This document shows positions 1-6,800 of a stretch of DNA of 56,391 nucleotides, one piece after another (within the stretch, counting starts at the first letter, position 1; every line of letters begins with the position of its first letter). The position numbers and the translations under genes are program-made. Source of the DNA: Parvibacter caecicola (GTDB lineage: Bacteria > Actinomycetota > Coriobacteriia > Coriobacteriales > Eggerthellaceae). Below the pieces are notes generated by a model. The model did not search any database. It was given only the letters and a program-made list of their open reading frames with translations, and was not told where the DNA came from. The stretch covers positions 1 to 56,391 of the forward strand of contig NZ_QIBY01000014.1 of assembly GCF_003725335.1 (NCBI RefSeq), written 5' to 3'.

Positions 1-129
1 CCCCAACCCCAACCCCAACCACTCATCCCTCCTTGCCCCGTTGCGCAATATTGCAGGTTGATGGCTAATCCGGGCCGGAGAGGGGAGTGCCGCTACCATG
101 AGGCGAAAAGCTTGAGAAAGGCGGCGCAG

Positions 130-1128
130 ATGGCTTCTGGCAAGAAAAAGATGACAGTGGGGAAGGGCTTGGCCATTGCGGTCGGCTCGCTGCTGGGGCT
201 GGCGGCTGTGGCGGTGGCCGGCTTCAACATCTATATCCACGCCACGTACGCCGATTTCTACCAACAAGCGCGCCAGGAATTCCCCATTCCCGACATCAAC
301 GGCGGTTTCGTGCCCCAAGACATGGCGTGGCTTGAAGGCAGCCAGCAGTGGCTGTTTTCCGGGTACATGGGCGACCACGGCCCTTCGCCACTGTACCGCA
401 CTTCCGAGAGCGGCACTAATGTGGTCAAGTTCTTCGTCACCAACCCCGACGGTAGCACCTATGTCGGCCACGGCGGGGGAGTGACGGCCGACGGGCAATT
501 CACCTTCCTCACCACCGAGGGCGGTTACCTGGTGCTGAATACCCAAGAGGTGGCCACTGCCGAGGAAGGGGCGCAGGTGCAGGCCATAGCGCAGGTGGAC
601 ATCGGCATCGATCCCGCTTTCATCAACATCCAAAACGGCGCCCTGTACACCGGTGTGTTTTACTACGAAACTGATTATCCCACGCCGGCCGAGCAGCACC
701 TCACCGCGCCCGATGGCACCCAGAACAAAGCGGTGATGTACGTGTTCGACGCCGACGCGGATGGCGAATTCGGCTACGCCAACGGGCCCAGCCGGGTGTT
801 CTCCATACCCGACCGCGTGCAGGGGGTGTGCTTCAACTCGCAGGGGCAGATGGTGCTTTCGTGTTCGTGGGGGCTGCAGGCGTCGTCGTTGCCCACCTAC
901 GATGTGGAAGGCTTGCAACAGCGGGGCACCTATCGCGCCATGGGGGCCGATGTGCCGCTGTACTTCCTGGATTCCAGCAACAAGGTGGCGGATTTCTTGG
1001 CGCCGCCCATGAGCGAGGGGCTGGTGCAGAAGGACGGCCGCGTATGGTATGCCAGCGAATCCGCCTGCAACAAGTACATTTTCGGAAAGCTCTACGCCTC
1101 CGGTTTCGTGGTTAGTTTGCCGCTGTAG
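130..1128 (+). CDS. Membrane-anchored extracytoplasmic protein, unknown function
   Basis: A 332-residue protein if translation starts at the ATG at 130; an in-frame ATG at 58 would add 24 polar residues with no clear role. A basic stretch (GKKKMTVGKG) is followed by one hydrophobic segment at about residues 12-36, so the rest should lie outside the membrane. The body has repeated short motifs such as PDGS, SGYMGD and GGGVTADGQ, which is reminiscent of beta-propeller proteins with an uninterrupted extracytoplasmic domain. No catalytic motif or known family is recognised with confidence. It stands alone, with an intergenic region containing palindromic repeats downstream. Function is unassigned. 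Confidence 0.75.
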   Translation: MASGKKKMTVGKGLAIAVGSLLGLAAVAVAGFNIYIHATYADFYQQARQEFPIPDINGGFVPQDMAWLEGSQQWLFSGYMGDHGPSPLYRTSESGTNVVKFFVTNPDGSTYVGHGGGVTADGQFTFLTTEGGYLVLNTQEVATAEEGAQVQAIAQVDIGIDPAFINIQNGALYTGVFYYETDYPTPAEQHLTAPDGTQNKAVMYVFDADADGEFGYANGPSRVFSIPDRVQGVCFNSQGQMVLSCSWGLQASSLPTYDVEGLQQRGTYRAMGADVPLYFLDSSNKVADFLAPPMSEGLVQKDGRVWYASESACNKYIFGKLYASGFVVSLPL

Positions 1129-1240
1129 GCTGCCCGCACCGCGCTGTGGGCAGCGGGTCTTCTCTCGGCGTCTTCCGCTGTCTTCGGCGCCTGCGGGATT
1201 GCCCCCGCTTCCGCCCGTGGGGCTGCGTCGCAGCGCCCCG

Positions 1241-1407
1241 CGTGCCGGAACTAGCCGCCTATTTCCGCCCCGGCGCCCCTGAAACGCTTTGCGCTCGCCT
1301 CCGTGCCGGAACTAGCCGCTTAATTCCGCCACGGAGGCGCCAGAAGCCGCGGTTGAGCTCGCTCTGCCGCGCCCGTGCCGGAACTAGCCGCCTATTCCCG
1401 CCACGGT
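1241..1407. repeat. Cluster of three ~34-bp imperfect palindromes
   Basis: The core GTGCCGGAACTAGCCGC begins near 1242, 1303 and 1375, so the copies are spaced 61 and 72 bp apart. Each unit continues into a TTCCGCC-type arm. In the middle copy (1301-1334) the outer bases CCGTG pair with CACGG and CGGAA pairs with TTCCG, giving an imperfect hairpin. A small perfect hairpin (GCTGCG-T-CGCAGC) lies just upstream at about 1222-1234. The 1129-1480 gap holds no convincing gene. Unequal spacers and palindromic units argue against CRISPR; a REP-like element or multi-site operator is more likely. Confidence 0.7.
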
Positions 1408-1468
1408 GCGGCGTAAGGGGCCCGTTCCCGTCCGCCGATTGGAGCACTGCTGCAACCGGTGCGGTGCC

Positions 1469-1480
1469 TACAATCGAATC
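1469..1480 (+). promoter_or_regulatory. -10 box implying a leaderless patatin mRNA
   Basis: TACAAT at 1469-1474 lies six bases before the ATG at 1481, so transcription would begin at or next to the start codon. There is no purine-rich ribosome-binding site upstream of this ATG, which fits leaderless translation. No convincing -35 box was found. Confidence 0.4.
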
Positions 1481-2383
1481 ATGAGCATGGACATCAACAT
1501 ACCCGATGTTGCCCTCGTTTTCGAAGGCGGCGGCATGCGAGCCAGCTATACGGCCGGCTTCGCGGTCATGCTGCTGGAGAACGGCCTTAACTTCCCCAAG
1601 GCATACGGCATTTCCGCCGGGGCCAGCCACGCGGTGAATTACCTCTCCCGCGACGCCGCCCGCACCAAGGCCTCGTTTGTGGACCTAGTGAACGACCCGC
1701 AGTTCGGCGGTTGGCGCAGCTTTCTGCGCGGCGAAGGCTACTTCAACGCCCACCACCTCTACGAGGGCATTATCTGCGAGCGCCGCTTCCCTGACGAGCC
1801 TATGGGCTTCGATTTCGCTACCTTCGCCGCCAACCCGGCCGATTGCCATATCGAGGCATTCGACTGGGAAGACGGCGAAACGATTGCTTGGACGAAAGCG
1901 GATATGCTCACCCCCTTCGATGCCGGCGTGCGGGTGCGCGCTTCGTCCACCATGCCCATTTTCATGCCGCCCACCCCGGTGGAGGGGCGCATCTTTATGG
2001 ATGGCGGCATGGGTTCTAGCTGGGGCGTTTGCCTGGACGCGGCGCTGGCTGACGGATTTCAGCGCCTGGTAGTGGTGCGCACGCAGGAGCGCGCTTACCG
2101 CAAAAAGGAGATGGGTGCTGCCGCTCAGGTTGCATTCCGTGCGCTTTTCCGCAAGCACCCGCTGGTGGCGGAGAACACTATAGAGCGGTGGCGCCATTAC
2201 AACCAGTTGCTCGACCGCATCGATGCGCTGGAGGCAGAAGGGCGGGCGTTCGTGTTCGCGCCCGAGCGCATGGACATCACCAACCGGGAAACCGATTTCG
2301 CCACCTTGCAGGCCACCTACGAGCGCGGTTATAACCAGGCGAACCGCGAACACGAGCGCTTGACCCGCTGGCTGCAGAGCTAG
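1481..2383 (+). CDS. Patatin-like phospholipase (RssA/YjjU type)
   Basis: A 300-residue protein with the complete patatin signature: oxyanion-hole loop EGGGMRASYTAG at about residues 15-26, nucleophile elbow GISAG with Ser45, and the dyad partner Asp174 in MDGGMG. These residues form the Ser-Asp dyad of the bacterial patatin family, which hydrolyses acyl esters of lipids. There is no signal peptide, so it is probably cytoplasmic. The ATG at 1481 was chosen because conserved sequence begins right after it and a -10-like box lies just upstream. The upstream part of the open frame (from 1406) overlaps the palindrome cluster and looks non-coding. The natural substrate is unknown. Confidence 0.9.
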   Translation: MSMDINIPDVALVFEGGGMRASYTAGFAVMLLENGLNFPKAYGISAGASHAVNYLSRDAARTKASFVDLVNDPQFGGWRSFLRGEGYFNAHHLYEGIICERRFPDEPMGFDFATFAANPADCHIEAFDWEDGETIAWTKADMLTPFDAGVRVRASSTMPIFMPPTPVEGRIFMDGGMGSSWGVCLDAALADGFQRLVVVRTQERAYRKKEMGAAAQVAFRALFRKHPLVAENTIERWRHYNQLLDRIDALEAEGRAFVFAPERMDITNRETDFATLQATYERGYNQANREHERLTRWLQS

Positions 2384-2482
2384 AAAGCCGAGTGAGTCGC
2401 CCGAACGCTCCGCGCCGCTTCATACCGCCCTTGCGATTCCCGTTCCGATTGCCGCTCGGCCCGCTCCGCGCGCTCCTGCGCG

Positions 2483-2695
2483 TTTTTGCCATATCCTCGT
2501 TTTTATTACGACGGCTGTCACGAATTGGAGGATGTGGTAATTTTTCCCGCTCGTTTTTGCCATATCCTCGTTTTTTCGCCCGATTTCGCACTTTTGAAGA
2601 GGATGTGGCAATTTTCGCGGCTCATTTTTGCCATATCCTTGAATTCGTGACTTTTCATGCAGGAAAAAAGAGGGTGTGGCAAAAATGATCATTCG
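2483..2695 (+). repeat. 71-bp tandem repeat, three copies, each able to form a hairpin
   Basis: TTTTTGCCATATCCT recurs at 2483, 2554 and 2625, exactly 71 bp apart. Each copy is followed about 30 bases later by a near-inverse arm (GGAGGATGTGGTAA, GAGGATGTGGCAA, AGGGTGTGGCAAAAA). G-U pairs would complete the stems in RNA. In the third copy the right arm (about 2671-2685) includes the presumed ribosome-binding site and the first base of the ATG of the RNA methyltransferase. The rest of the 2384-2684 gap (from 2384 to 2482) shows nothing recognisable. Confidence 0.8.
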
Positions 2696-3839
2696 GCTGG
2701 AAACGTTGGACGATGCGCGGCTGGACGTGTTCGCGCGCCTGACCGATGTGCAGTTGCGCAGCCGGCTGGAGCCCGAGCGGGCCATCCTCATCGCGGAGTC
2801 GGACAAGGTGGCGGCCCGTGCCTTGGAAGCGGGGCTTCAACCGGTGTCGCTTTTGGTGGGGGAGAAGTGGCTGCAACCGCTGTCAGGGCTGTTGGACCAG
2901 GTAGAAGCGGCGGCGCCTGGCACGCCGGTGTTCGTGCTGCCGCCGGAAGAGCTGCAGCGGCTCACTGGATTCGAGCTCACCCGGGGCCTTTTGGCCACGT
3001 TCCGCCGCCCCGCCCCGCTCACGGTGGCCCAGGCGGTGGAGGGCGCGCGGCTGGTGGCGGTGCTGGAGAACATCACCAATCACACCAACGTGGGGGCCAT
3101 CTTCCGCAGCGCGGCGGCGCTGGGGGCCGATGCGGTGCTAGTGTCGCCTGCCTGCTACGACCCGTTCTACCGCCGCGCGGTGCGCGTTTCCATGGGCACG
3201 GTGTTCCAGATTCCCTGGGCGCGCATTCCCGCAGACGGTGAGGGGGAGGATGTGCAAAGGCCGGAAGGGAAAAGGACCGAGCGCGAGACGATGGGCGAGG
3301 ACGGGGCCGATGGGGGCCGAAGCCGCGGCGGCGATTGCGGAACGCTGTTTGGAACCGGAGGGGCCGGTGAGTCCGGGGAGGACGAATCCAGCGGACGCGG
3401 CGGTATGGGCGCCAAGGGGTTTCAATCGGCGGAATACGAGAGCGCTCGGAAGGGGAGCGGTGGAAAGGCGGCCTCTGGTGGCGACCGCGTGATCCTTGCG
3501 GCCGATGGTGCGCCTTCGGTGCACCGGGGCGCGACGGTGCGGGCGGGGGCAGCCGCCGGCGTGCAGCAGCTGCAGCGGCTGGGGTTCACGGTGGTGGCCA
3601 TGGCGCTTGAAGAGGATTCCCTGCAGCTTTCCGCGCCGCTGTTGCAGCGGGCGCCCCGTGTGGCGCTGGTGTTCGGCACCGAAGGGGTGGGGCTGGAGCC
3701 GGCCACCATCGCCGCCTGCGACGCCACGGTGTGCATCCCCATGTTCCACGGGGTTGATTCTCTGAACGTGGCCGCGTCGTCTGCCGTGGGTTTCTATGCC
3801 CTCAAGGGCCGTCCCGGCGAGGCGCTGCCCTGTTTCTAA
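2685..3839 (+). CDS. SpoU/TrmH-family RNA 2'-O-methyltransferase with a low-complexity insertion
   Basis: A 384-residue protein from the ATG at 2685 (a GTG at 2676 is in frame, but AGAGGG ending at 2674 is better spaced for 2685). It is an AdoMet-dependent RNA ribose methyltransferase of the SPOUT fold. The three family motifs are present: NHTNVGAIFRSA, FGTEGVGL, and DSLNVAASSAVG near the C-terminus. The N-terminal ~110 residues resemble the usual substrate-binding domain. Between PWARI (about residue 182) and LQRLGFTVVAMAL (about 293) lies roughly 100 residues rich in Gly, Ser, Glu and Arg, where relatives have a short loop. The frame stays open through it. The target nucleotide cannot be inferred. 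Confidence 0.88.
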   Translation: MIIRLETLDDARLDVFARLTDVQLRSRLEPERAILIAESDKVAARALEAGLQPVSLLVGEKWLQPLSGLLDQVEAAAPGTPVFVLPPEELQRLTGFELTRGLLATFRRPAPLTVAQAVEGARLVAVLENITNHTNVGAIFRSAAALGADAVLVSPACYDPFYRRAVRVSMGTVFQIPWARIPADGEGEDVQRPEGKRTERETMGEDGADGGRSRGGDCGTLFGTGGAGESGEDESSGRGGMGAKGFQSAEYESARKGSGGKAASGGDRVILAADGAPSVHRGATVRAGAAAGVQQLQRLGFTVVAMALEEDSLQLSAPLLQRAPRVALVFGTEGVGLEPATIAACDATVCIPMFHGVDSLNVAASSAVGFYALKGRPGEALPCF

Positions 3840-4241
3840 GGGGGGTTGGGCGGCCAGTAGCCCAAACAGACATGGAATGCCCGCCCCGCAATGCACCTGT
3901 TTTGCGGTTCTGCCCCAATACGTCCATACCCGAGGGTGGCCATTGCTCGACCGTGCGCTCCAACGCGCCCGGCCCAATGCATCTGGTTCGCGGGCAGCTG
4001 CGGCACGGCCATCCTGCTCCTGTCTGGCCGCTCCGTCCCGGATGCACCCAGGTTTGTGGGCCGGCACCGGCCTGGCGAGTGGGCGTTCTTCTGGGGGCGG
4101 GCACGTCCCGCCAAAAACTTGCACTCTGCTTCAAAAAAGTTACGTTCCCCGGCCCCGCGTGCGGTGCTCTGCCCGTACAATGGGCCTGTTGCGCTTTAAA
4201 GGAAGGCGCTTATGTTTCCGTGAAAGGGAAAGAGGGTGTTC
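3840..4241. other. 402-bp intergenic region with no recognised gene
   Basis: Open frames here are short and of arbitrary composition. A small hairpin (CCGCAA/TTGCGG) lies around 3886-3907. A TACAAT sequence near 4176 could be a -10 box for the downstream purine permease, but no good -35 was found. No purine-riboswitch core could be recognised. Confidence 0.4.
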
Positions 4242-5618
4242 ATGGCTCAAGGAGAATCGTTTTTGGAACGTTGCTTCAAGCTGAAGGAGCACGGCACAAA
4301 TGTTAAAACCGAGGTTATGGCTGGTGTCATCACCTTCTTGGCCATGGTTTACATTCTGGCTGTGAACCCGAGCATTTTGTCGGCTTCGGGCATGGAGCCG
4401 GGAGCGGTGTTCACGGCTACGGCTGTTTCGGCTTGTTTCGCCACGTTGTTCATGGCGTTTTACGCCAACTACCCCATTGCCCTTGCATCGGGCATGGGCC
4501 TGAACGCCTACTTCGCCTACTCGGTGTGCATTCCGCTGGCGAAAGAGGGCATCAACGACCCCTGGACGGTGGCGCTCACCGCAGTGCTGGTGGAAGGTCT
4601 CATTTTCATCCTGCTCACGCTGTGCAAGTTCCGCGAAGCGCTGGTGAACGACGTTCCCACTAATCTTAAAAACGGCATTGCTGTGGGCATTGGCCTGTTC
4701 ATTGCGCTGGTTGGCCTGGAAAACGGTGGCGTGGTGGTGGCCGATGCGGCCACTCTGGTGAACTTGGGGTCGTTCGCTTCGCCGAGCATGGCCCTCGCGG
4801 TGATCGGCCTCATTGCCTGCGCCATCATGTACAACTACCGGGTGCCCGGTTACATTTTGTGGAGCATTCTGGGCACGTGGGTGCTGGGCATGATTGCCCA
4901 GCTCATCGGCTGGTACCAAGTAGACGTGGCGGCGGGCGTGTATTCGCTGTTCCCCGATTTCTCCAGCGGCATTAACCTGCAGGCCCCGTACCTGTTTGCC
5001 TTCAACTGGGAATTTGTGGCGAACCACCTGGTGGACTTCGCCGTAATAGTGTTCTCGTTCCTGTTTGTTGACCTGTTCGACACCGCCGGCACCTTGATCG
5101 GCGTTGCCAGCAAGGGCAACCTGCTGGATAAGGAGGGGCGCCTGCCCCGCGCCAAAGAAGCCCTGATGGCCGATGCTGTGGGCACCGTGTTCGGCGCTGC
5201 TGTGGGCACCTCCACTTGCACCAGCTACGTGGAAAGCTCGGCCGGTGTTGCAGCGGGCGGCCGCACGGGCCTCACTTCGCTCACTACGGGCATCCTATTC
5301 GCAGTGGCGCTGGTACTTTCGCCGGTGTTTTTGGCCATTCCCAGCTTCGCCACCGTGCCGGCGCTGGTTTGGGTGGGCCTGCTGATGATGTCGTCGGTCA
5401 CCAAGATGGACTTCTCGGAAGACCCGGCTGGCGCCATCGGTGGCTTTCTCGCCATCATCATGATGCCCTTCACCTACTCTATCGCCAACGGCATCATGTT
5501 CGGCATCTTGGCCTTCGTCATCGTGCGGGTGTGCCAGGGTCGCGCCAAAGATGTGCACTGGGTTATGTGGATTGCGGCGGCGCTGTTTGCGCTGCGCATT
5601 ATCACGCTGGTGGTATAG
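4242..5618 (+). CDS. NCS2-family (AzgA/PbuG-type) purine permease
   Basis: A 458-residue polytopic membrane protein with about a dozen hydrophobic segments. Characteristic AzgA-subfamily sequences are GMGLNAYFAYSV (about 88-99), LFVDLFDTAGTLIGVA and GTSTCTSYVESSAGVAAGGRTGL. These transporters import adenine, guanine or hypoxanthine by proton symport. The ATG at 4242 follows AAAGAGGG by five bases, favouring it over the GTG at 4236. The gene is monocistronic and closed by a strong terminator. Which purine is transported cannot be told from sequence. Confidence 0.92.
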   Translation: MAQGESFLERCFKLKEHGTNVKTEVMAGVITFLAMVYILAVNPSILSASGMEPGAVFTATAVSACFATLFMAFYANYPIALASGMGLNAYFAYSVCIPLAKEGINDPWTVALTAVLVEGLIFILLTLCKFREALVNDVPTNLKNGIAVGIGLFIALVGLENGGVVVADAATLVNLGSFASPSMALAVIGLIACAIMYNYRVPGYILWSILGTWVLGMIAQLIGWYQVDVAAGVYSLFPDFSSGINLQAPYLFAFNWEFVANHLVDFAVIVFSFLFVDLFDTAGTLIGVASKGNLLDKEGRLPRAKEALMADAVGTVFGAAVGTSTCTSYVESSAGVAAGGRTGLTSLTTGILFAVALVLSPVFLAIPSFATVPALVWVGLLMMSSVTKMDFSEDPAGAIGGFLAIIMMPFTYSIANGIMFGILAFVIVRVCQGRAKDVHWVMWIAAALFALRIITLVV

Positions 5619-5643
5619 CGCTGCCTTTTAAGGCTCTTCAGCA

Positions 5644-5675
5644 ATGGCCCCGTAGCGATGCGGGGCCATTTTCGT
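5644..5675 (+). terminator. Rho-independent terminator of the purine permease
   Basis: ATGGCCCCG (5644-5652) pairs perfectly with CGGGGCCAT (5661-5669) around an eight-base loop, followed by TTTTCGT. Confidence 0.85.
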
Positions 5676-5800
5676 GCTTGGAGGTTGTTCGTTGTGCAGC
5701 GAGCGGTTGCCTATTGTCGGCGGTGGTTAACAGGCCTTGACAGGCGTGGTATCGTGTTCATTTGTCACGTGTGTTTTTGGCAGTAGTTAGGATTTCATCC

Positions 5801-6121
5801 ATGGATTTGGCTAAGCAGGCGCAGCTCGTTGGTTCCATTCACGATACCCTCAACGACTTTCTGGGACAGCGGCTCAAGGTGCGGGCGAACATGGGACGCT
5901 CGAAGATCGTGGAGAGCGAGGGTGTTCTGACTCAGGTGCATCCGCAGCTGTTCATCATGGAGATTGACCGCAAGCGCGGTCGTACAGCGCGCCAATCGTA
6001 TCAGTATGCTGACGTGCTGACCGGTATGGTGGAGCTTTCTCAGAACGATGAGCCCCTGTTCGCTCCGTTCGTGGAAGAGACACCGCTCGAAGACGAGATG
6101 CCGGAGCAGATTCTGCTGTAA
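5801..6121 (+). CDS. veg: Veg-family protein
   Basis: A 106-residue protein matching the Veg family (formerly DUF1021). Recognisable conserved stretches are LGQRLKVRANMGRSK, ESEGVLTQVHPQLFIMEID and SYQYADVLTGMVELS. In Bacillus subtilis Veg affects biofilm matrix gene expression; its biochemical activity is unclear. The ATG at 5801 gives a family-sized protein; the open frame extends to 5762 but adds unrelated residues. The ~20-residue acidic tail (EETPLEDEMPEQ) is longer than in Bacillus. The neighbouring tRNA gene is probably transcribed separately. Confidence 0.85.
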   Translation: MDLAKQAQLVGSIHDTLNDFLGQRLKVRANMGRSKIVESEGVLTQVHPQLFIMEIDRKRGRTARQSYQYADVLTGMVELSQNDEPLFAPFVEETPLEDEMPEQILL

Positions 6122-6204
6122 GCGGGTTTTCCCCGTTTTGCGGTTGACAAACCGCACCGCTACCTTCAGAATGTTCACTTGCCCATTTGCGGGCACAAAC
6201 CTTT

Positions 6205-6280
6205 GGGGCATTAGCTCAGCTGGGAGAGCGCAAGGTTCGCAATCTTGAGGCCAGGGGTTCGATCCCCCTATGCTCCACCA
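6205..6280 (+). tRNA. tRNA-Ala (anticodon CGC)
   Basis: A 76-nt cloverleaf with CCA encoded. The acceptor stem GGGGCAT/ATGCTCC contains the G3-U70 wobble pair that is the alanine identity element. The D arm is GCTC..GAGC and the T arm GGGGTTCGATCCCC-like. The anticodon stem encloses the loop TTCGCAA, giving anticodon CGC, which reads GCG. Confidence 0.95.
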
Positions 6281-6288
6281 TAAATGTT

Positions 6289-6318
6289 ACGGTCGGCTTT
6301 TCAGCCGACCGTTTTTGT
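6289..6318 (+). terminator. Terminator after tRNA-Ala
   Basis: CGGTCGGCT (6290-6298) pairs with AGCCGACCG (6303-6311), followed by TTTTT. Confidence 0.88.
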
Positions 6319-6319
6319 T

Positions 6320-6481
6320 TCCATGCTGCGGAACGGCCGGGCACCCCATCTTGCCCTTCATCTCCTTCCTTCGCGTACCTTAAGTACGCTCAGTCGGAAT
6401 TCAGGGCGATCTGGGGCACCGGGCCGCCCCTCGCTTGGACCTGGCAGTTTCGCGCTGTTGGCAGGTGACGGGGTGACAGGG
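6320..6481. other. Non-coding stretch between the tRNA terminator and the repeat element
   Basis: No gene is visible. A short inverted repeat GCGTAC-CTTAA-GTACGC lies at 6373-6389. No second copy of the tRNA 3' end was seen in this window, so there is no support for an integration site. Confidence 0.4.
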
Positions 6482-6526
6482 CATGACAGGGGACGGGGAT
6501 AATGTCAGGATTTTGACATCCTGGCT

Positions 6527-6660
6527 GGGCCGACCCGGCGGGGCGAAGCGAGGTCCGGCCAAGTGGAGTAGAGGGGAAATCCACTCGACCGCAGGTCGAG
6601 TTAGTTCCCCTCGTACGGAGCGTCGAGCGCAGCCCTGTCGGGTCGGCCCACCCTCCAGAA
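6527..6660 (+). repeat. Structured palindromic element, copy 1
   Basis: The outer stem GGGCCGACCC (6527-6536) pairs perfectly with GGGTCGGCCC (6640-6649). Conserved block 1, GCGAAGCGAGGTCCGG, is at 6543-6558. A central hairpin has GAGGGGAA/TTCCCCTC and CTCGACC-GCA-GGTCGAG stems. Conserved block 2, ending GCGCAGCCCTGTCG, is at 6621-6640. A CCTCCAGAA tail follows at 6652-6660. Copies 2 (39927-40043) and 3 (46753-46868, reversed) share the blocks but not the stem sequences. Confidence 0.75.
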
Positions 6661-6674
6661 GCGCCGCCACCTGC

Positions 6675-6701
6675 GTGCCAAAAGTGAACGTCCCCCTGGC
6701 A
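6675..6701 (+). repeat. AAAAGTGAACGTCCCC-type palindrome
   Basis: GTGCCA and TGGCA arms flank a core reading AAAGTGAACGTCCCCC. The same core recurs at 21567-21668 (twice, inverted) and 46696-46728, with different but mostly still complementary flanks. Confidence 0.7.
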
Positions 6702-6722
6702 TAGGCCCACCCTCCAGAAACA

Positions 6723-6754
6723 TTTAGGCAGAGATAGAATCTCTGCCCTACGAA
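6723..6754 (+). repeat. TTTAGGC-type palindrome, copy 1
   Basis: A 32-bp unit with stem GGCAGAGA/TCTCTGCC around a TAGAA-type loop, flanked by TTTA and CTACGAA. It is identical to 46984-47015 and related to the inverted copy at 46927-46958. Confidence 0.75.
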
Positions 6755-6800
6755 AGGCCCTCCGCCTGCTCTGGAAATATGACGTTATCCCCGTCCCCTG

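Noticed and set aside
1-20. CCCCAA repeats resembling a telomere
   Set aside because: Only three short units at the window edge; the flanking sequence is ordinary bacterial coding DNA.
1241-1407. Possible CRISPR array
   Set aside because: Repeats are palindromic throughout, spacers are unequal (about 27-38 bases) and only three units exist; no cas genes are nearby.
2483-2695. Regularly spaced repeats as a CRISPR-like array
   Set aside because: Although the period is exact, each unit has its own inverse arm and the third overlaps a gene start; no cas genes are present.
3840-4241. Purine riboswitch before the permease
   Set aside because: The conserved purine-aptamer core could not be found in this stretch.
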